Source: Diabrotica undecimpunctata (Eukaryota; Arthropoda; Insecta; Coleoptera; Chrysomelidae). From it: 64,000 nucleotides of DNA. The stretch lies in contig NC_092805.1 in assembly GCF_040954645.1 (NCBI RefSeq), forward strand, positions 19,556,741-19,620,740, given 5' to 3'. Shown one piece after another: positions 13,101 through 28,100 of the stretch (its first letter is position 1; every line of letters starts with the position of its first letter). Below the pieces are notes generated by a model. It worked only from the letters and a program-made list of their open reading frames with translations, was not told where the DNA came from and made no database searches. Both the position numbers and the translations under genes were made by a program.

Positions 13101-16100
13101 GCTTTAAAAAGATGGAAACAAAAATGCAGGACAATGGGGATACCGCTCACCAATACTATGGTATATACGCTTAACTTTGCAGACGATCAAGTAATAATGG
13201 CTCAAGATTATGACGATTTAAACTATATGGCACGAAAATTAATTGAAGAGTATGATATATGGGGTCTAGAAGTAAATAAAAAGAAAACCGAATACCTGTG
13301 CATTGGAGCAGAACAAAAAGATCTCATATTAGACGATAACACTACGATAAAGCACTGCTGTGACTACAAATACCTAGGTATCACTATTTCACAAGATGGA
13401 ACATTAGACAAAGCCATAAGAGAGAGAAATACGTCAGGGAGAAAAGCCATCACAATGTTAAACACCATTTTATGGGACCAATCCATCAGCAAAGAAAATA
13501 AAAAGAGGATATATGAGACTATAGTAAAAAGTATCACTTTATACAGCTGTGAGGTATGGCCACTGAAAGAAAGAACACTGTCAACGCTGAAAGCGACGGA
13601 AATGGATTTTTGGAGAAGAGCCGCAGGAAGATCTAGAAGAGAAGGGATTACCAACGAACGCATTAGAGAAATAATGGGAATCAAACGAACAATCACAGAT
13701 GACCTAACAACAAAACAACTTATCTGGTTCGGACACTTACAAAGAATGGACGAACAACGAATGCCAAAAGAAATACTAAAGTGGCAACCAGAAGGAAAGA
13801 GAAAACGACGTAGACCGAGGAAAAGTTGGAGCGAAGGAATAAATAAAGAACTGAGAAAGAGGGCCATAGAAGAAGATCTATGGAACAACCGGTCTAAAAG
13901 TGGAGATTGGAAGTCGGAAAACGGCGGAGAACGTTATAAACCGACAAGTAGTAGTAGTAGTGATATTTTGTTATTGTGTTTCGTATAGATAATTTTCTAA
14001 CTAAAATTATATTAATTTCGGGATTCATAAAAAATACTTACAGCAATGAGCTTAACGCCAGTCCACCCAATCCCACAGCAGTGACGAGACAAAAAGGAGT
14101 TCCAAACTTGGATATCCAATATCCAGCAATAAGAATGAATAGACTTTGGAATGTAAATCCCACTATAATCCCTAATTTTCTTGTTTGTGTCGTAGTAATG
14201 TATTTTTTGCCTAATATATAATCGGCCAGGAAACCACCAACTTGTACCATAATAGACATGGCTAAATAAGGCAATGCTGAGAGAAATCCAGCTTGGTTGA
14301 GATCAAATCCTAAAAGGGCTAAAAAGAAAGGATTATTTAGAACCACCTAAAAAAAATCGTAACAGAGAGAGGCCATGAAATATGTTCTCTTTTTATGGTA
14401 GTTACGGAATCACGCCCATACAAGAGATCCAAAAAATAAAGATACATGGTTATGTATCTGTCTTTTTTGTACTTTTTTATAAAATAATTGAGAAGTCAGA
14501 AGAAAAAACAATCTGAGTCCATAAAAACAGTTTTCATGGAAATCGAAGTTAAATGTTTCAAATTAAAACAAATTGTTTTAACTCAACCGTATAAATCGGT
14601 AAATTTTTTCAGTGTTACGTTGACATTTCCGCAGAGGAAAAATCAAGAGAAGACAAAAAAATATTTTATTTGCGAAACATCAAAAAAAAAATTGAGTGTG
14701 CCGGCATGGACCGTGAACGTTCTTCCATGAAAATGTTTCTTCCTCCGAACGTCCCACCTGTTCAGTACCTTGTAAATCAGTGTAGAACTTTCTAAAGTTT
14801 ACGTTTTTTAAATATTTGGTCAAGTGGAGAAGATCTTGTAACTTAGCAGTCTAAGAAAATTGGGGTGTTTGCAAACACCGCTGTCACCATTCTAATAAAT
14901 TGGGGGGGTTAAGTGTGGTAATTTAGGATTGAAGCTGCAGATGAATCGCATAAACCCCTCTAATGAATTGTCTCCACTCTGATAAAGGCTGTCACCATTG
15001 TAGAAGACGTCTGTCTCAATGTCCTTATCAATGCCTCTACAATTCTTAGGGGATACTCACCCCTGCGAGCGGGGCAAGGCTTACTGGTTCCACTAGTCTG
15101 GACTGACTGGTTCCGCCCTCGCGGATTTACAAGAGGGTAGGGAAATCTTTCTGGAAAGGAAGGGAATTAAGGACTTCTCGGTCTCAGGTCCTGCAAAGAG
15201 TGAGAGGCTATGGGCTTACGTTAGAAGCCGGAGCACTGCATAAGCGAAATGTGTATCTCTTCTAGTCTCGACCTGTAACGGCTAGAAATAACAAAAACAA
15301 ATTTCGAGTTTACGATGTATTAACTATACTACAAAATATCAGTTAGGACCAAAAATGTTCGACCAGGCGCGAAGGGAGACGAGAAGAGACAAGCAAGGAA
15401 TTAAAGGTCGGACAATTCCGTATTATTAGATATACCTTGGGTTAGTATATAGATCTTAGTTACCTTCGCGTATCTAGGCTCTAGCTAGGGAATACGCCTC
15501 CAGTCCTACAGGGATTTGAGATTGCGAACCTTCGAATCTCCAGTTGCCGACACTTATACGTCACACTATCCCGTCGAGTTTAATAACGCGTCCACTGTCT
15601 GCGTATCGTCAGATCTCCACACTATGGCGTGGAGCGTCTGGCGTGACCACTTCCCACTAGTCCCCCCTCGCGTGGGGCCCTCTCAGGCGCCGCGCTATTA
15701 CTGAACTCTCTGACCCACTTCCTTCCGTTTTTTATGTATCGCCAACTCGTACCTTAGATTCTTTTTGTCACGTCCATGTGTTAAACTGGATCACGCTATG
15801 TAAAAACTTCTTAGTCAGCTCAATTCTTCTCACTTGTTTAACAATTCGTACCTTGTATTAATTTCCAACAAGATCTAAGTGTCGTAATTTTTTAAACATT
15901 CAGGCTTGTGTTAAACTGGGTCAATTGTTTTGTTTTTAATTTGAAATGTATACGTTAAACTGTGTCGAATTTATTCTTTATTAATTTGGAATATATAATA
16001 ATTACTTAAATAATTATTACTCTTTACTAGGCTGATTGTCCCTTAATTTTTCCTTCTTTATTTCCTTGCTATGTTTCCATTACAGCAGCTTTGACCGGAA

Positions 16101-19100
16101 ATGGGCCGTTGTAAATGATGAATGATTGTGGCTAATAACTTCCTGAGTTGTTATATTATGAGCTTTCCTTAAATTTCTTTTCGGGTTTCGTTTAACTTTG
16201 CATTCAAATAGCAAGCTTGCAAATAACCCAAAGTAGATATTCTTGTGAAAGATAATTGGGGGCTATTTTTCTTGATTTCCAACACTCGAATCGGTCTCGT
16301 AAGCATTGAGCATTTCTTGGGTTACTCTTTGGAGAAACGTTTAGTACAGGTCAGAAATCTAATATATTACCACAGTCCACCACTTGAAACGGTTTCGGAC
16401 TTCCCTCCAATCATCCGGAGTTTCTGTATAATCTTTAATTAAACTCATGTCCCAGTCGCACTTTAGATAGGAATGTCCTCTGATGAGAAAAATTACTTTC
16501 ACAAACTCAAACCGTCCTTCTGTCTGAACTAGATAACGAAAAACTGTGTAATTTTTATTTTGCCTTCTACAAGAGTCCCAAATATTATCAAATGAAGCTG
16601 AGATGACAATACTTTATACACAAAGTGATGAATCATCGAACACACATCGTTAGCTCCCTTTTTGTTCTGCTTGTTACTTTTGAAATATGTACAGGGGATC
16701 TATTTGTCAGAAATGTAATAAAACTCTAGACATTGTTCCCTCATTGAGACCTAGACCTAGACCTCATTGTTCTGTGTATTTCTGAAAACCGTCTAAAAAA
16801 CTGAACATAATTTGCCTATGTTTTTTAATTGGCATCCTATTCAGTTAAAAACACATTCATACTGTTTTGAGTCTAGCATTTTACTAATATTTAGATAGAA
16901 GTAATATTCGTAAATAATTTCTGTGTTTAATACAATTTTTACGTAATTTTTGCAAAAATATTTGCTATAATTATACCCCTAACCAAAAGTTTAAAAAGTT
17001 TTCGGTTACGGGTTATATCTCAATTATAAGTTTTTGTTTTCGATGGCTCTATAGGCATCGCTTTACTTCTATTTCATTTCTCGGTCATTCTCGTTGCCTT
17101 CATCCCCACGCGGGATCGGTTTTCTTAATTACATTTCTCTATTACACGTCCTGCCTAAGCGTCTCCTGTTGGTACTACTTTGATCTTCCTCTCCTACTCC
17201 ATCCAGGAACTCGCAGATCAGCAATTCTGCGAATTGTGTGACAAACATCTCGACGTTGAACATGACCAAACCATCTTAACCTATGCTTTCTCATTTTGGC
17301 ATCAATTGGTGCTACCCCTAGACTCTTAATAAAAATTTAGTCAGTATATTATGAGTGATTATAAATGACGTTTTTTATTACTTAATCATCCTTTTAAACA
17401 TTCTAATTTTCGCCACAGTTATTCGTTCACATTCAGTTTCGTATGCCATACTTGGTCTTCTGGCAGTTTTATAGAATTTTCCCTTAAGTTTTATTAAAAA
17501 GGCAGAAAGACACTGTCTCTCCAACTCCAACCAAATGGTCAGATTCTTACACTAGTGCAATAAAAAAATTTTAAAGTATTTTTTACAGATTCTAATGCGC
17601 TGTTTTTTTTCTAAAGTTTTTTAACCAATGTAATTATGCTTAGAAAGCCGAAAGTGTTCAAACAGGAATATTGAATTTTTTTACACACTTTAAAAATACT
17701 TTTCTTGTCCAAACGTTCATTTTTTTTTAGTGTGTACAAAAACATATCAGTTTTTTTAAATATAGTAAAGCATTGGCCCTTATCTTTCTTGAATTTCACG
17801 GAGTATTTAATACAGTGGAAATACTCGGTATCTTAAAAGCACTAGCAGAAAGCAGAATGGACCGCATCTTCTGCTGCTCATGATGCCTATCCATTACGCA
17901 TGTTGGACATTATCTTGGAATTTTGACGTTATTGACTTATCCCCTAAAATATTCTGTAGTGGTAAAGTTAAACCATTCTCGTAGGTTATGCAATCACACT
18001 ATTTTTCTTCTTCCTAGACCTCTTTTCCCATGCACTTTACTTTAAAGCATAGTCAAAAGTAAGTCACATCATTTTTCATTACGCATTATGTGTCCCAGGT
18101 GTCCAGGTTTCGACTTTGTATAGTCATGACGAGTTCGCGATTTTCACCCATTCTATGCAAAACTTCTTTATTGGTAACTTTGTTTATCCAGGAAATCTTT
18201 AACATGCGTTTATAGCACCACATTTTAAATGGGTGAAATCTCTTCAGTGATGCTTCAGTTAAGGTCCATGGTCTAGGTTTAATTACGGACAAACGTCTAC
18301 AGATCTTCCGGTCTGTCATGATTTATACTTCTTCTTCTTCTTCAAGTGTCCTCTCCGCTACGGAGTTTGGCAATCATCATTGCTATTCGTATCTTTGAAG
18401 CTGTTGCTCTAAATAATTGGTTAGATGTGCATTGGAACTGGATAATAACATTTTTCTTGTTCTTCACGTGCCATCTCCGCGACGGAGGTTGGCAATCATC
18501 ATGGCTATCTTGATCTTAGATGCTGCTGCTCTGAATAGTTCAATTGATGTGCATCCGTACCATTCCCTCAAGTTACGCAACCATGAGATTCTTCTTCTTC
18601 CTACACTTCTCTTGCCCTGGATTTTCCCTTGTATAATCAATTGAAGTAGGTTGTATCTCTCATTACGCATAACATGCCCCAGGTATTGCAGCTTTCGTGT
18701 CTTGATGGTTTCCAATACTTCCATTCTTTTGTTGATTCTTCTCATGACTTCGTTGTTTGTTACATGCTCGGTCCATGATATCTTCAGGATTCTTCTATAC
18801 ACCCACATTTCAAATGCTTCCAACTTTTTAGCAGTCGACGCGTTAAGTGTCCATGCTTCTATCCCATAAAGCAGAGTCGAGAATATATAGCACCTTGCCA
18901 GCCTAACTCTCAAGTCCAATTTTATTTCTCTTGCACAAAGTACCTTTCTCATTTTATTGAAGTTTGTACGTGCTTTCTCTATTCGAACTTTGATTTCGTT
19001 GGAGTAATCGTTTGTGTGATTAATTATTGTGCCAAGATAGTGGTAGTTTTCAACTTGTTCTAAAGCACTACCGTTAATTGTCAGGCTTTCACCATTATTT

Positions 19101-22100
19101 TGGGTTTTTGATATTCTCATAAATTTGGTTTTCTTGGTGTTTATTGATAATTCATATTCCTCTCCATACTCAACTATCTTGTTCATTAGCTTTTGGAGGT
19201 CTCGGAGGTTGTCTGTTATTATTAGAGTATCGTCCGCATATCTAATGTTGTTAATTGATGTTCCATTGACCTTGATTCCTGCTGTTTCTCCCTCAAGAGC
19301 TCTTTTCATAATTTCTTCAGAGTATGCATTGAATAGTAGTGGTGACAATACACACCCCTGTCGCACTCCTCTTTTAACTTCGAACTCTTCTGATGTGTGT
19401 TCATTAATGCGTACGTGTGCCTGCTGTTTATAATATGGATTTGTTATAATTCGAAGGTCATTGTGTTGTATTTGTTTTGCTTTGAGGATGTCCATTAGCT
19501 CTTTGTGGCGGACTTTGTCGAAAGCTTTGTTGTTGTCTATAAAACAGACGTACATATCTTGGTTCACATCCAAGCATCTCTGGATTAGTACGTTGAATGC
19601 AAATAGAGCTTCACGGGTACCTACGCCATTACGGAATCCAAATTGAGTTTCTTCAATATCCATATCAAGTGTTTTGTAAATGCGTTTATGAATGATCTTT
19701 AAAAACAATTTAAGTGTGTGAGACATCAGGCTTATGGTACGGTGGTCAGTGCATTCTCTAGCATTTTTCTTTTTTGGGAGACAAATGAATGTTGAGGTCA
19801 ACCATTCGTTGGGTATGTCACCCGATTGATAAATTTTATTAAAAAGGTTTAAGAGGACATCAATGTACTCATTTTCTATTATTTTAAGGATATCAATAGG
19901 CAGTTGATCTGGCCCCGGGCTTTTTCCGTTTCTGGTGTTCTTTAGTGCATACATTATTTCTTCCTTTGTAATTTCTGCACTTGTTTCTCTGTCCTCAAAA
20001 GACAAGTCTTGTGGGTTTCCTCTTTCGTCGTCGAATAGCTCTTCCATATACTCTTCCCATCGTTTTAGTTTTTCGTTAGTCGTTATCGTAGTATTTCCAT
20101 TTTTATCTAAAAGAGTTGTATTGTGGTTTCTTTTTTGCAGTCCTGCCATTTCTTTAACCTTTTTATGTATGTTGAATAGGTCGTATTTGTTCTGAAGATC
20201 CTCTATCTCTTTACATTTTTCCTCATAGTAAGTTTGTTTTGTCTTTCTTATCTTTTTTCTGATTTCGTTGTTAATGATTTTGTAATTGTGACTGTCTTTG
20301 TTCTTGGCTTGTCTTCGTTGTTCCATCATGCCGAGTATCTCGTCGGTCATCCAATTGTCTTTCTTTCGTGTCGGTTCTTTTAATATCTCTTTGCATGGAG
20401 CGAGGAGGCAGTTTTTTAGTGTTTCCCATTGTTCGTTTATCTCGTAAGGGTTGATATCTAATTTATCAATGTTTTCGTATATTTTCTGTTGAAGTTTGAT
20501 TTTTATATCAACGTCTTTCAGTTTTCTAACATCTAATTTTGGAGTTCTTTGTGGTTAATAATAACATTAGTATCTTTAAAAGGAGCTCATGCCCTTCTAA
20601 GAGAATATTACTCTTGCAGATATGGACTGATGCTGATTTGTAAATACAAAACGAAACGTTTTTGCTGGTATATGGACACATAACATCTAGCTTGTTTCTT
20701 TTCTCCTCTTATCTGACAGATCTTTAAGAGTTCCAGTGTGAAAGGGACCGTCTCTAAGTCACCGTCGTTAATAGAGAACTTGTATTCATTGACCTGAATT
20801 GTGTGTTTGTATGTATTTTATCGTTTTTTATATTGGTTTATGAATAATTCTTAAAAAAATTTCAGAAGATGGCTCATAATGCTTATTATTTGACAGTTTT
20901 CATATTTTTCTCATTGGGTTTTTTGGGTATTATTGTGAAAGTAGATCTAAGCCCTGTTGGAATATTTTTCCTTCTTCTCTTCTAATTCGATGATCGTTAT
21001 TGACCGTTGGATATCATATTACTAATATAAGTAATATCATGTTGGTATGTTTCCATTTTGGTATATTTAATTAAAAATTAGTAACTCTATTCAGGAATGG
21101 AATTTTATTCTAAGTATATATTATCTAAGTACCTAAGTATCTGACCTAAGTCAGGAAAAACGTGCCAGGTGACGTTTTTCTAATAGCAGATGATTTAAAG
21201 GGATCCAGGGTTATGCTACTTTATAACTTTTTCTTCCTCTTTATAAGCAATTCTGCTTGTTCTTCTGTCGATTGGTGACTTATCTCTTGCTATTTTGACG
21301 ACACGGGTCTCCTCCATTTTGCTTATGTGGTTATTTCATTCTTTTTTTCTATTTTGTGTTTAATCATTTATACACTGTACGTTACATTTTCTTCTAATGT
21401 GTTGACTTCTCTTTTGATTTCTCAGCGTATTTCCTGTAATTCTTCTCAGTACTCTCATCTTTGCCGTTTCCAGTAGCCTTTGCGTTATGGCTGTGTCAGG
21501 TCTTGTTTCTGAGGCATATGTCATTAATAGTTTTACACTATCTTTATAAAGTCTTGACTTTCAGTGTTAATGTGTCTGTTTCGCCATATATTGTTATTAA
21601 GGCATCATGCCAGTCTATTTGCTTGTTGTACTTGATCTCTCACTTCTTTGTCCAGGTCTCCATAGTTAGACAATGTAATTCCCAGGTATTTTATTTTCAT
21701 TACTTGTTCAACACTGATGCCCTGGTTGGTTCTTTGCTGACTACCATTATTTTAGTTTTCTAAGATTGTGATATTACATCCTTTGCTTTCATATTAAATC
21801 TGTGGACCAGTCTTTGTAGACTATCTTCATCTTGGGCTATCAATATTGCGTCGTCTGCGTAACAGAGTATTTTTATTTCTTTATTTACCATTCCCCATAG
21901 AAACAGGATTATGCGTCGAAACAGGATAAACTAGATAAAAATGGGGAGGATAGCAGATAAAAAAAATTACTTGACTGAGTCTGTCACAGGTAGACAAAAC
22001 TTCCCACATGATGAACTGACCAATTTCGCGGCGAACTGTATTAAGGCACACAAAAGAGATAGATAGAAATATTTAAAGAAGACCTATGTCTAACAGTTGA

Positions 22101-25100
22101 CAAGCTAGGAATAATTGACGATGTTACAGAAGCGGCAGCTGAATAATATTAAAGCAAGGGTAAATATTGTCATCTACTAGTAGGTAAGAGACAATAATGA
22201 AACGATCAAGAGGAGACATACATTCAAAAGCGAATTTAAACAAACTGATGCAGAAACAAGTCTTTAGTAACAGAAGGTAAATAAATAAATTTGATGTAAA
22301 TGAGTATTAAAACGTTTAAAATAATTTCGATACTTTCTTTGGTTTCATTAAGATTTAAATTATGAAAATAAGTGCAACTTATTTCCGATTTTCTACAAAC
22401 CGTGTCCTAGTTATCGATAATGTTGAAACCACAGAAAAAATTTATTGCACGTGTCATTGGTAATAATAATTTTACATTAAAACCGACGCTGCACTTGCAT
22501 TTTTATAGTCTTTTTATATATAAGCGACAATAACAAACAAGAAACATGCTTACATTTCATCATTTGAGGCAAAAATGTTAATAGCGTATAAAATCCCCAA
22601 GTTTCACAATATAAACAAACGGAACTTGCCCATACTGCACGTGACTTTAAAATAGTACACCAAGGGGTGCTGATTTTTTCATCACTCTTAATAGAACTGA
22701 TGGCTTCGTTTATATATTTTACTTCTTTTTCTTTTATATACTTGTCTGTGGATGGTGTATCTGCGACTACTACCAGCCATATTGCGTACCAAATGAATCC
22801 AATTACACCTAAAAAATGATGATAGGTAAATTATTCAATTAATTCATTAAATAAGTTATCATTTCATAGGTGGTGATAGAGATTAATATTAAGATGTAGA
22901 CAAGACACATTGTCGTATAAAAATGTAACAAAATAAAATATATAAAGTAGACACTGGATCGTCAATTAGCCCTGATTTATCTATCATTGAAAATAGATCT
23001 TCTCTAGATATTTTCAGCTACACTTCTCAACAATTGAAGTGGATATTATGAAAATGTGTATTTTATTTTTTGTTCATAAGGTCAAATAGAAAAATGAAGT
23101 GATATAAATAAAGATTTATTTTTACTTCTTATTTTCATACAGATGAACCGAAAAAAGAAATTCTTTAAGAAAAAAAAAAATAGAAAATAAACAAAAATTG
23201 TAAAATTAACAACCTAAAATTTCTATTCCTGCTTAATTTCTAATATCCCGAAAAGAAAAATTAAAAGTGTGTGGGTCCACTTCTGTGTCACTTTAATGCT
23301 CTAACTCTATTTGGAAGACCTCTTATTAAATTATTGATGAACTGCTGCGGTATACGTTCCCAAATCGCGCGTAATGTATTGGCCAACTGATCTAAGGTTT
23401 GGGGCGGTTAAAGGAGCCTGTTTTATTGCCTAGACATTTCGGCCCAAACATGTTTAATGCAATTTATATCAGTTAAACACGGTGGCCACTCCATTCTTGT
23501 AATGCCATGAGTTTCTATACACTCGTTGACAATTCTAGTACGGTGAGGGCGAGCGTTATCATCAATCAGAACAAATTGTTCGCCTATTGCACCAAAAAAT
23601 GGAACAACTATTGGTACAATGAGTCTGTCTCGATATCGTGTAGCAGTCATTGTCTCGTTAATTAAGACGACTAAGTCTGTGCGACCGTCAAAACATATGC
23701 CTCCCCACACGCAAACGGATCCACCTCCAAAAAGAGTGGTTGGGACCCTCAGATTTTCATTGTAACGCTGTCCTCTTTCCCTCCACACCAATATTCGGCC
23801 ATCATTCGTATACAAACAAAATCTGGACTCGTCAGTAAAGAGACTGTCTTCTGACAGTTTGACTGGAAATCGCTCGTCCAGTAGCGTAAAGATACTATTA
23901 ATTCTGGAAACCGTGAATATTGTGTTTCTTCTTGCCGTCAGAACTACAAAACGGTCTTGCCAACATTAACTGTTTTGTTTTTATGTCTTTATGTCATCAA
24001 CTATTGTATGCTTGACTCCCATCATTTCTCGTATTCTCTCATTTGGTATCCGATCTCTTCTTGATTTGCCTGCTGCTCTTCTTCAGAAGTCTATTTCTGT
24101 TGCTAGTAACAGGGCAGGGCTAAATTTTGAACAGCTAATAAGAACAGCTGAAGATAGAGAAGATTTTAAAATTGTAGTAGCCAACCTCCATTGAGGAGAG
24201 GGCACTTTAAGAAGAAGTAACAGTTTCTCTGTGCTTTGTTTCATTGGCCAAACTTCACTGCCATATGTGATTACACTTTTAAGTATGGTGTTGTATATGA
24301 GTTGTTTGTTCTCTTTAGATATTGTTTCGTCCCACAGAATGCCATTCATCATGGCTATGGCTTTTCTACCCTGTCAGCTTCTGTCTTTTATAGCAGCATC
24401 GAGTGTTCGATCTTGAGTTATCTTCATACCCAGGTACTTATATTCATCACAGTGTTTAATTTCTACCCCATCGTCTAATATAATGGATTGCTTTGTCCCA
24501 CCAATACACATGGCTTCAGTTTTCTTAATTTTGACTTCGAGACCCCATTTGTTATATTCTTCCATTAGCTTCCGAGTCATGTAACTCAAGTCGTCATAAT
24601 CCTGAGCAATCAGTATTTAGTCATCAGCGAAACATAAGGTGTACAATGTAGTCTCGTCATTGAGAGGGATTCCCATGCCATTACATTTTCTTTCCCAAAG
24701 AAAATGTAGAGCCTTTAAATATTTTTAAAAATATGTAGATATTTTCATCGGCATTGGGAACTGAACTGTGATAGTCAGACATTCTCTCGTTAGACTGTCG
24801 TTTTCTATAATTTCTGAAAAAGTCGTTTTAAACTTCCTATAAAAATATTAAGTATCTACATTCTGCGGTATATATGAAAATTGTATCTCCGGATTAATTA
24901 TTTATTAAATTCAATAAAACAGATTTTCGATTTATCGACTTAAAAATCGATATAAAGTCTTCTTTTTGCAGTATCTAATAAGAAAACGGATCTGTTGATT
25001 ATCAAAAAAATACAGATAATAATCAATTTTCTAAAACAAATTTTTGGTTTCCTCAAAGACCCAATATTAATAAATTTTGTAGAATTATGTTTCCCTTCCT

Positions 25101-28100
25101 TTAAAAGCATGACTTCAAATACACATGCTGGCATACGAGATATACGAAATAATTTGAAAAGGGATGAATTCTTTATATCTCTAACGGCGGAAACAATAAT
25201 ACCAAAATTCAGAAATAAAATTTGATTATATTAGTCATTCTGCTCTCTATAATAGATCTCTGTTCTGATCTCTATAATAGATTATTTATACAGTGTGTAA
25301 ATCTAAAACTTGATATCTCGATAGTTGTTTTTTAAAAGGCCTTTTTCCAGTCGGTTTAGTTTAAGTTGTGTTTTCTTTTATTTTTCTTTAATGTTGTAAA
25401 AATCCAACACTTTTAATTTAATTTATAAGTTATAAAAAACAGTAGTTTTTACCCACTTATAAAAAATGTCTTACCAAATGTGTAGAATATACTTTCCCAA
25501 CCAAAATACGTCGCTAGTAGTGAACAAATAGGCATTGCCACTACTGCCCCAAAATAGCTGCCTGATCCTGCAATGCTAACTAAACGACTTTTTTCCGAAG
25601 GGGGAGCCCAATGCGACCATATTTCCTGCATAGCAGGATAGGTGACTCCCTAGAAAATAGTAAATTAATATATTATTATATAGTCCGTCTAAAACATAAA
25701 TATCCGGAATTTTATATATTTCCTAATATTAATAGATTTCCTTTTTGTAACATTTTAAGACAAAAGTAATGCATCAAGTAGGTTGTGCCGATAGTAGGTT
25801 ATGGTCAAAATCACATGACAACACCATGTGCAGAGATGGGCATCGACACGTCGACTTTAATTGTCGACACAGACGTGTCGACAATGTCGAGAACGTGTCA
25901 ACAATGTCGACAATGTCGACAATGTCAGCAACGTGTCCATAATGGAAAAAAGTGAGGTTATGTTATGAAATTATTCAGTTGTAAACTTTGAATGTGATCT
26001 GATCTGATCAGAATCAAAATGAGTGGCAGAAAACTGAATAAAAACTATGATATATTATCATTCAAAGTATTAAAGATAGAAGGAAAGCACGCGGCTAAAT
26101 GTTGTGTATGTGGAAATGTGATAAAAAATACAGCTGCAGCAAGATTGCAAAGTCACAGGTAAGAAGAAATATTTTAATTAATTTTAGCTGGATAGCTATA
26201 GAGATTTATTCTCTGAAATTGATATTTGTATCGGCTGATAACTAACCCCGTCCCGTACTTTCATTTTAAGAAACGTCTGCAAGTTAGATCGTGGCAATGG
26301 TAATCAATCCAATAATGAAATGTCGCATGTTTCGATATACGAAAATACTGGCTCAGACACAGGTTTTACACCTACAGTTAATCCACAAGTGAGTATATAG
26401 GACGTATGTTCTACTACATATTTAGCAGGGGCGGATCTAGAAAAAATTTTGGGGGGAAGTTTTTGAAATTACATTTATCTATAATATAAACATGAATCGT
26501 AAAATGTGTTCGGAGCCGCATAACTTAACAACGCATGGATCACAATTTCGGTAGTAGTATATTTGAGAAAACATGGCGTCAAAAACCGTATAGCCATCTA
26601 ACGGCAAGAAGTGAAAATAACGCACTATATATTATTGTAGATTTCTTGATTACTATTTAATTCGAATTCGGAAGGGGACATAAATTGCATCAGTTTTCAC
26701 CCCAGAATTTGTATTCTGAGGTTTTCACGTTGTTGCATCTGTATATACAGGGTGTCCCATTTAAAAAACACCACGTTTAGTATTTTACGACAAAAAACGG
26801 ATTGGCCTATTGAATTAAGTACAAAACGCTGTATCTATGCCAACTTCTGTATACAGGGTGTCCGTAGATCCGCCCTTCATATTTAGTCACCTTAGAGTTT
26901 CTTTTTATTTTGAATTTTAGAATACAACGAACGGTAGTTACGAAGTTATTGAAGATGGTTCGCTAGCTATTGTGACTGGAACTTCACCTGAAAACATGCT
27001 AGATGGAATTATAGAAAATTCATTAGATACCGATGCCGCCTTATTGGAATTGGAAGAAAACAATGGTGTAGCAATTCAAGGCACTCATAGTATTGTTGAA
27101 AATATGATGTTATCAACTACTGATACTGAGAGTAGTAATTTGACTAACTTAAGTACTCCAACTTCCTCCAGCACAAGCTACACAAGCACGAATAAAAGAA
27201 ATTTATTCGCTACATCTCAAGCTAGACCAGCCAAAAAATCAAAGAAAATCACCGACTATATGGACATATTACAAGAGTATGAAGAGGAGAAGATAAGCAC
27301 TGCACTAGCCAAATTTATATTCGGCTGTAACTTACCATTTACTGTGGTAGAATCACCTCTCTTTAAAAATTTTATAAAAACGATCCGTCCTGCTTATTTA
27401 GACAAAATTCCTGGCCGGAAAAAACTTTGTACATCGCTTTTAAATAAGTGCTATGAAGACTGTATTGAGATTTCACGTAAAAAAGTGGAAACCGAGTCAG
27501 TCATTTTGTGTGACGGTTGGAAAAACTCATCTACTAATTCTAAAACGGTTGTGACAATGTTGCATAGTGCAGACGGAAAAAATGCCTTTCTTGATGCTTG
27601 GGATTTAACCACGGAGTCTGAGACTGGAGAAAAACTTGCCGAAATAATAACAGAATCTAAAAAATTGCAAAAGAAAAATACGATGTAGATGCGTACGGTA
27701 TAGTTTCGGATAATGCTAGTGCAATGATTAAAATGGGATCCCTCCTCAAGCACAACATGTGGCACTCTACGTGCAGTAGCCACACCGGCAACCTTTTAGC
27801 CAAAGACGTGCTGGATAAAAAGTTAGTCGCCAATGTGGTCATTGTCCTCAAAGAATTTAAGCAACCAGATTTAGAAAAAATGATAGTTGATAAGGGAGGG
27901 CGCAGAATCAAATTGCCGGCCGAAACAAGATGGTGCTCTTACCGAGATTCTTTCAAAAGTCTCCTAGAAAATCTGGTATATATGAAACAAGTAGCCGCTG
28001 TAACGAAAAAAAAGATTAAGCCGAAAGTCAAGGAATTAATCTTCAACGATGAATTTGTGGATGAGATTCAACAGAACATAGAAATTTATGAACCCATTTG

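Noticed and set aside
11925..13988. Host gene of 687 codons
   Set aside because: APE end, RT blocks, FADD motif and microsatellite tail identify a retrotransposon.
13976..14221. Plus-strand open frame of 81 codons
   Set aside because: It is the antisense shadow of transporter exon 5 on the minus strand.
14319..14346. Extension of transporter exon 5 to the upstream acceptor at 14346
   Set aside because: It would add a non-family stretch and would not join in frame to exon 4; the acceptor before 14318 does both correctly.
14980..15720. rRNA or tRNA gene cluster
   Set aside because: The GC-rich composition prompted the idea, but no tRNA cloverleaf boxes or rRNA core sequences are visible.
18651..20195. 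Several plus-strand frames
   Set aside because: They are shadows of the intact minus-strand reverse transcriptase.
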